Source: Clostridia bacterium (lineage in GTDB: Bacteria; Bacillota; Clostridia; Oscillospirales; Acutalibacteraceae). From it: a stretch of 5,433 nt of DNA. The stretch's first letter is position 1, and every line of letters starts with the position of its first letter. The notes under the pieces were generated by a model, which saw only the letters and a list, made by a program, of their open reading frames with translations, was not told where the DNA came from and made no database searches. Location of the stretch: positions 1-5,433 of the forward strand of contig JAKSQR010000109.1 in NCBI GenBank assembly GCA_024404065.1, given 5' to 3'. Made by a program: the position numbers and the translations under genes. Of this stretch, positions 4,447-5,433 are shown one piece after another.

Positions 4447-5433
4447 ATGGCATTATTTGAAAGCTACGAAAGAAGAGTTGACCAGATTAACGCTGTTCTT
4501 GCACAGTATGGTATCTCCTCAATTGAAGAATGCAAAGAAATCTGCGCATCAAAGGGTATTGACCCCTACACAATCACTCAGGAAACACAGCCCATCTGCT
4601 TTGAAAACGCAAAGTGGGCTTACACAGTAGGCTGCGCAATCGCTATCAAGGCTGGTTGCACAAAGGCTGCAGATGCAGCTGCTAAAATTGGCGAAGGCCT
4701 TCAGGCTTTCTGCATCCCCGGTTCTGTTGCTGCTAACCGTAAGGTTGGTCTTGGCCATGGTAACCTTGGTAAGATGCTCCTTTCAGAAGAAACAGAGTGC
4801 TTCTGCTTCCTTGCTGGTCACGAATCATTCGCAGCAGCTGAAGGCGCTATCAAAATTGCTCTTAACGCTAACAAGGTTAGAGTTAAGCCCCTCAGAGTTA
4901 TCCTCAACGGTCTTGGCAAGGACGCTGCTATGATTATTTCAAGAATCAACGGCTTCACTTATGTTCAGACAGAGTTTGACTATGCTTCAGAAGAAGTTAA
5001 GGTTGTTAAGGAAACAGCTTACTCAGACGGCGACAGAGCTAAGGTTAAGTGCTACGGCGCTGATAACGTTCCCGAAGGCGTTGCTATCATGAGACTTGAA
5101 AACGTTGGCGTTTCCATCACTGGTAACTCAACTAACCCCACAAGATTCCAGCACCCCGTTGCAGGTACATATAAGAAGTGGTGTGTAGAAAACGGTGTTA
5201 ACTATTTCTCAGTTGCATCAGGCGGCGGCACAGGCCGTACACTTCACCCCGATAATATGGCTGCTGGCCCCTCAAGCTATGGTATGACAGATACTATGGG
5301 CCGTATGCACTCAGACGCACAGTTCGCAGGTTCTTCATCAGTTCCCGCTCACGTTGAAATGATGGGCCTTATCGGTATGGGCAACAACCCCATGGTTGGT
5401 GCTACCGTTGCTTGCGCAGTTGCAGTTGAAGAG
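4447..5433 (+). CDS. GGGtGRT family protein (3' end cut by window edge)
   Basis: The 329 visible residues carry the signature motif GGGTGRT at 259-265, in the context SVASGGGTGRTLHPDN, followed by a Gly/Met-rich conserved tail (YGMTDTMGRMHSDAQF and MGLIGMGNNPMVGATVACA). The family is named only by this motif; its function is unknown. No signal peptide or membrane segment is seen, so it is probably cytoplasmic. Eleven cysteines are present (C29, C33, C51, C63, C71, C89, C118, C120, C202, C246, C323), which with the NifU-like neighbour hints at metal or Fe-S binding (inference). Start ATG 4447 follows GAGGAGGT (4431-4438) that overlaps the second tandem stop of the preceding gene. Codon use is extreme: no ATA isoleucine, few AAA lysines, mostly GTT, GCT and CTT. 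The frame is still open at the edge; family members are about this long as I recall, so few residues should be missing. Confidence 0.92.
   Translation, partial: MALFESYERRVDQINAVLAQYGISSIEECKEICASKGIDPYTITQETQPICFENAKWAYTVGCAIAIKAGCTKAADAAAKIGEGLQAFCIPGSVAANRKVGLGHGNLGKMLLSEETECFCFLAGHESFAAAEGAIKIALNANKVRVKPLRVILNGLGKDAAMIISRINGFTYVQTEFDYASEEVKVVKETAYSDGDRAKVKCYGADNVPEGVAIMRLENVGVSITGNSTNPTRFQHPVAGTYKKWCVENGVNYFSVASGGGTGRTLHPDNMAAGPSSYGMTDTMGRMHSDAQFAGSSSVPAHVEMMGLIGMGNNPMVGATVACAVAVEE

Noticed and set aside
4337..4630. Plus-strand 97-codon frame across the NifU-like/GGGtGRT junction, and frames at 4549-4758 (minus) and 4673-4933 (plus).
   Set aside because: All lie inside two well-supported genes in another frame and give low-complexity translations typical of shadow frames produced by biased codons.
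5218..5244. GGGTGRT motif read as a nucleotide-binding P-loop.
   Set aside because: The Walker A pattern needs Gly/Ala, four residues, then Gly-Lys-Ser/Thr. Here the first position is Ser258 and the lysine is Arg264, so it does not fit.
1..5433. Search for CRISPR arrays, insertion sequences, tRNA genes and large repeats.
   Set aside because: No regularly spaced repeats, transposase frame, terminal inverted repeats or tRNA-like cloverleaf were seen by eye. All spacers are under 300 bases and are described as features.

Overview
The window looks like a chromosomal segment of a strictly anaerobic member of the Clostridia (Bacillota), probably a gut or rumen Oscillospirales-type organism. Evidence for this: AT-rich intergenic spacers with sigma-A-like promoters, strong AGGAGG-type ribosome binding sites with about 8-9 nt spacing, a superoxide reductase oxygen-defence gene instead of an aerobic system, and proteins (DUF5058, GGGtGRT) that I know mainly from anaerobic Firmicutes. 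The taxonomic call is inference; no rRNA or tRNA gene is present.

Layout from left to right. (1) Positions 1-27, minus strand: probable first codons of a gene running off the left edge, with a -10 box, a palindrome and a ribosome binding site in front of it. (2) 219-698, minus strand: a small XRE-type helix-turn-helix protein with a C-terminal coiled coil, closed by a good terminator at 178-209. (3) 883-1870, plus strand, divergent from (2): a two-gene unit of desulfoferrodoxin (superoxide reductase) and a flavin reductase-rubredoxin fusion resembling high-molecular-weight rubredoxin, which may pass electrons to it. A long hairpin follows at 1924-1960. (4) 2060-3594, plus: a consensus promoter followed by two tightly coupled integral membrane proteins, a DUF5058 protein and an unrecognised partner, possibly two parts of one transporter. 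(5) 3733-5433, plus: its own promoter, a divergent NifU/IscU-like protein with a C-terminal extension, and a GGGtGRT-family protein cut by the window end about where such proteins are expected to finish. This last pair is written in strongly biased codons (no ATA isoleucine, AAG and GTT/GCT/CTT favoured), unlike the genes upstream, which suggests very high expression.

How they fit together: the redox block forms a coherent oxygen-detoxification module (rubredoxin-type electron donor to superoxide reductase). The NifU-like/GGGtGRT pair looks like an abundant but functionally uncharacterised Fe-S- or cysteine-rich system. The membrane pair between them has no clear functional link to either. 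The best candidates for undescribed biology are the GGGtGRT/NifU-like pair and the DUF5058/partner membrane pair.
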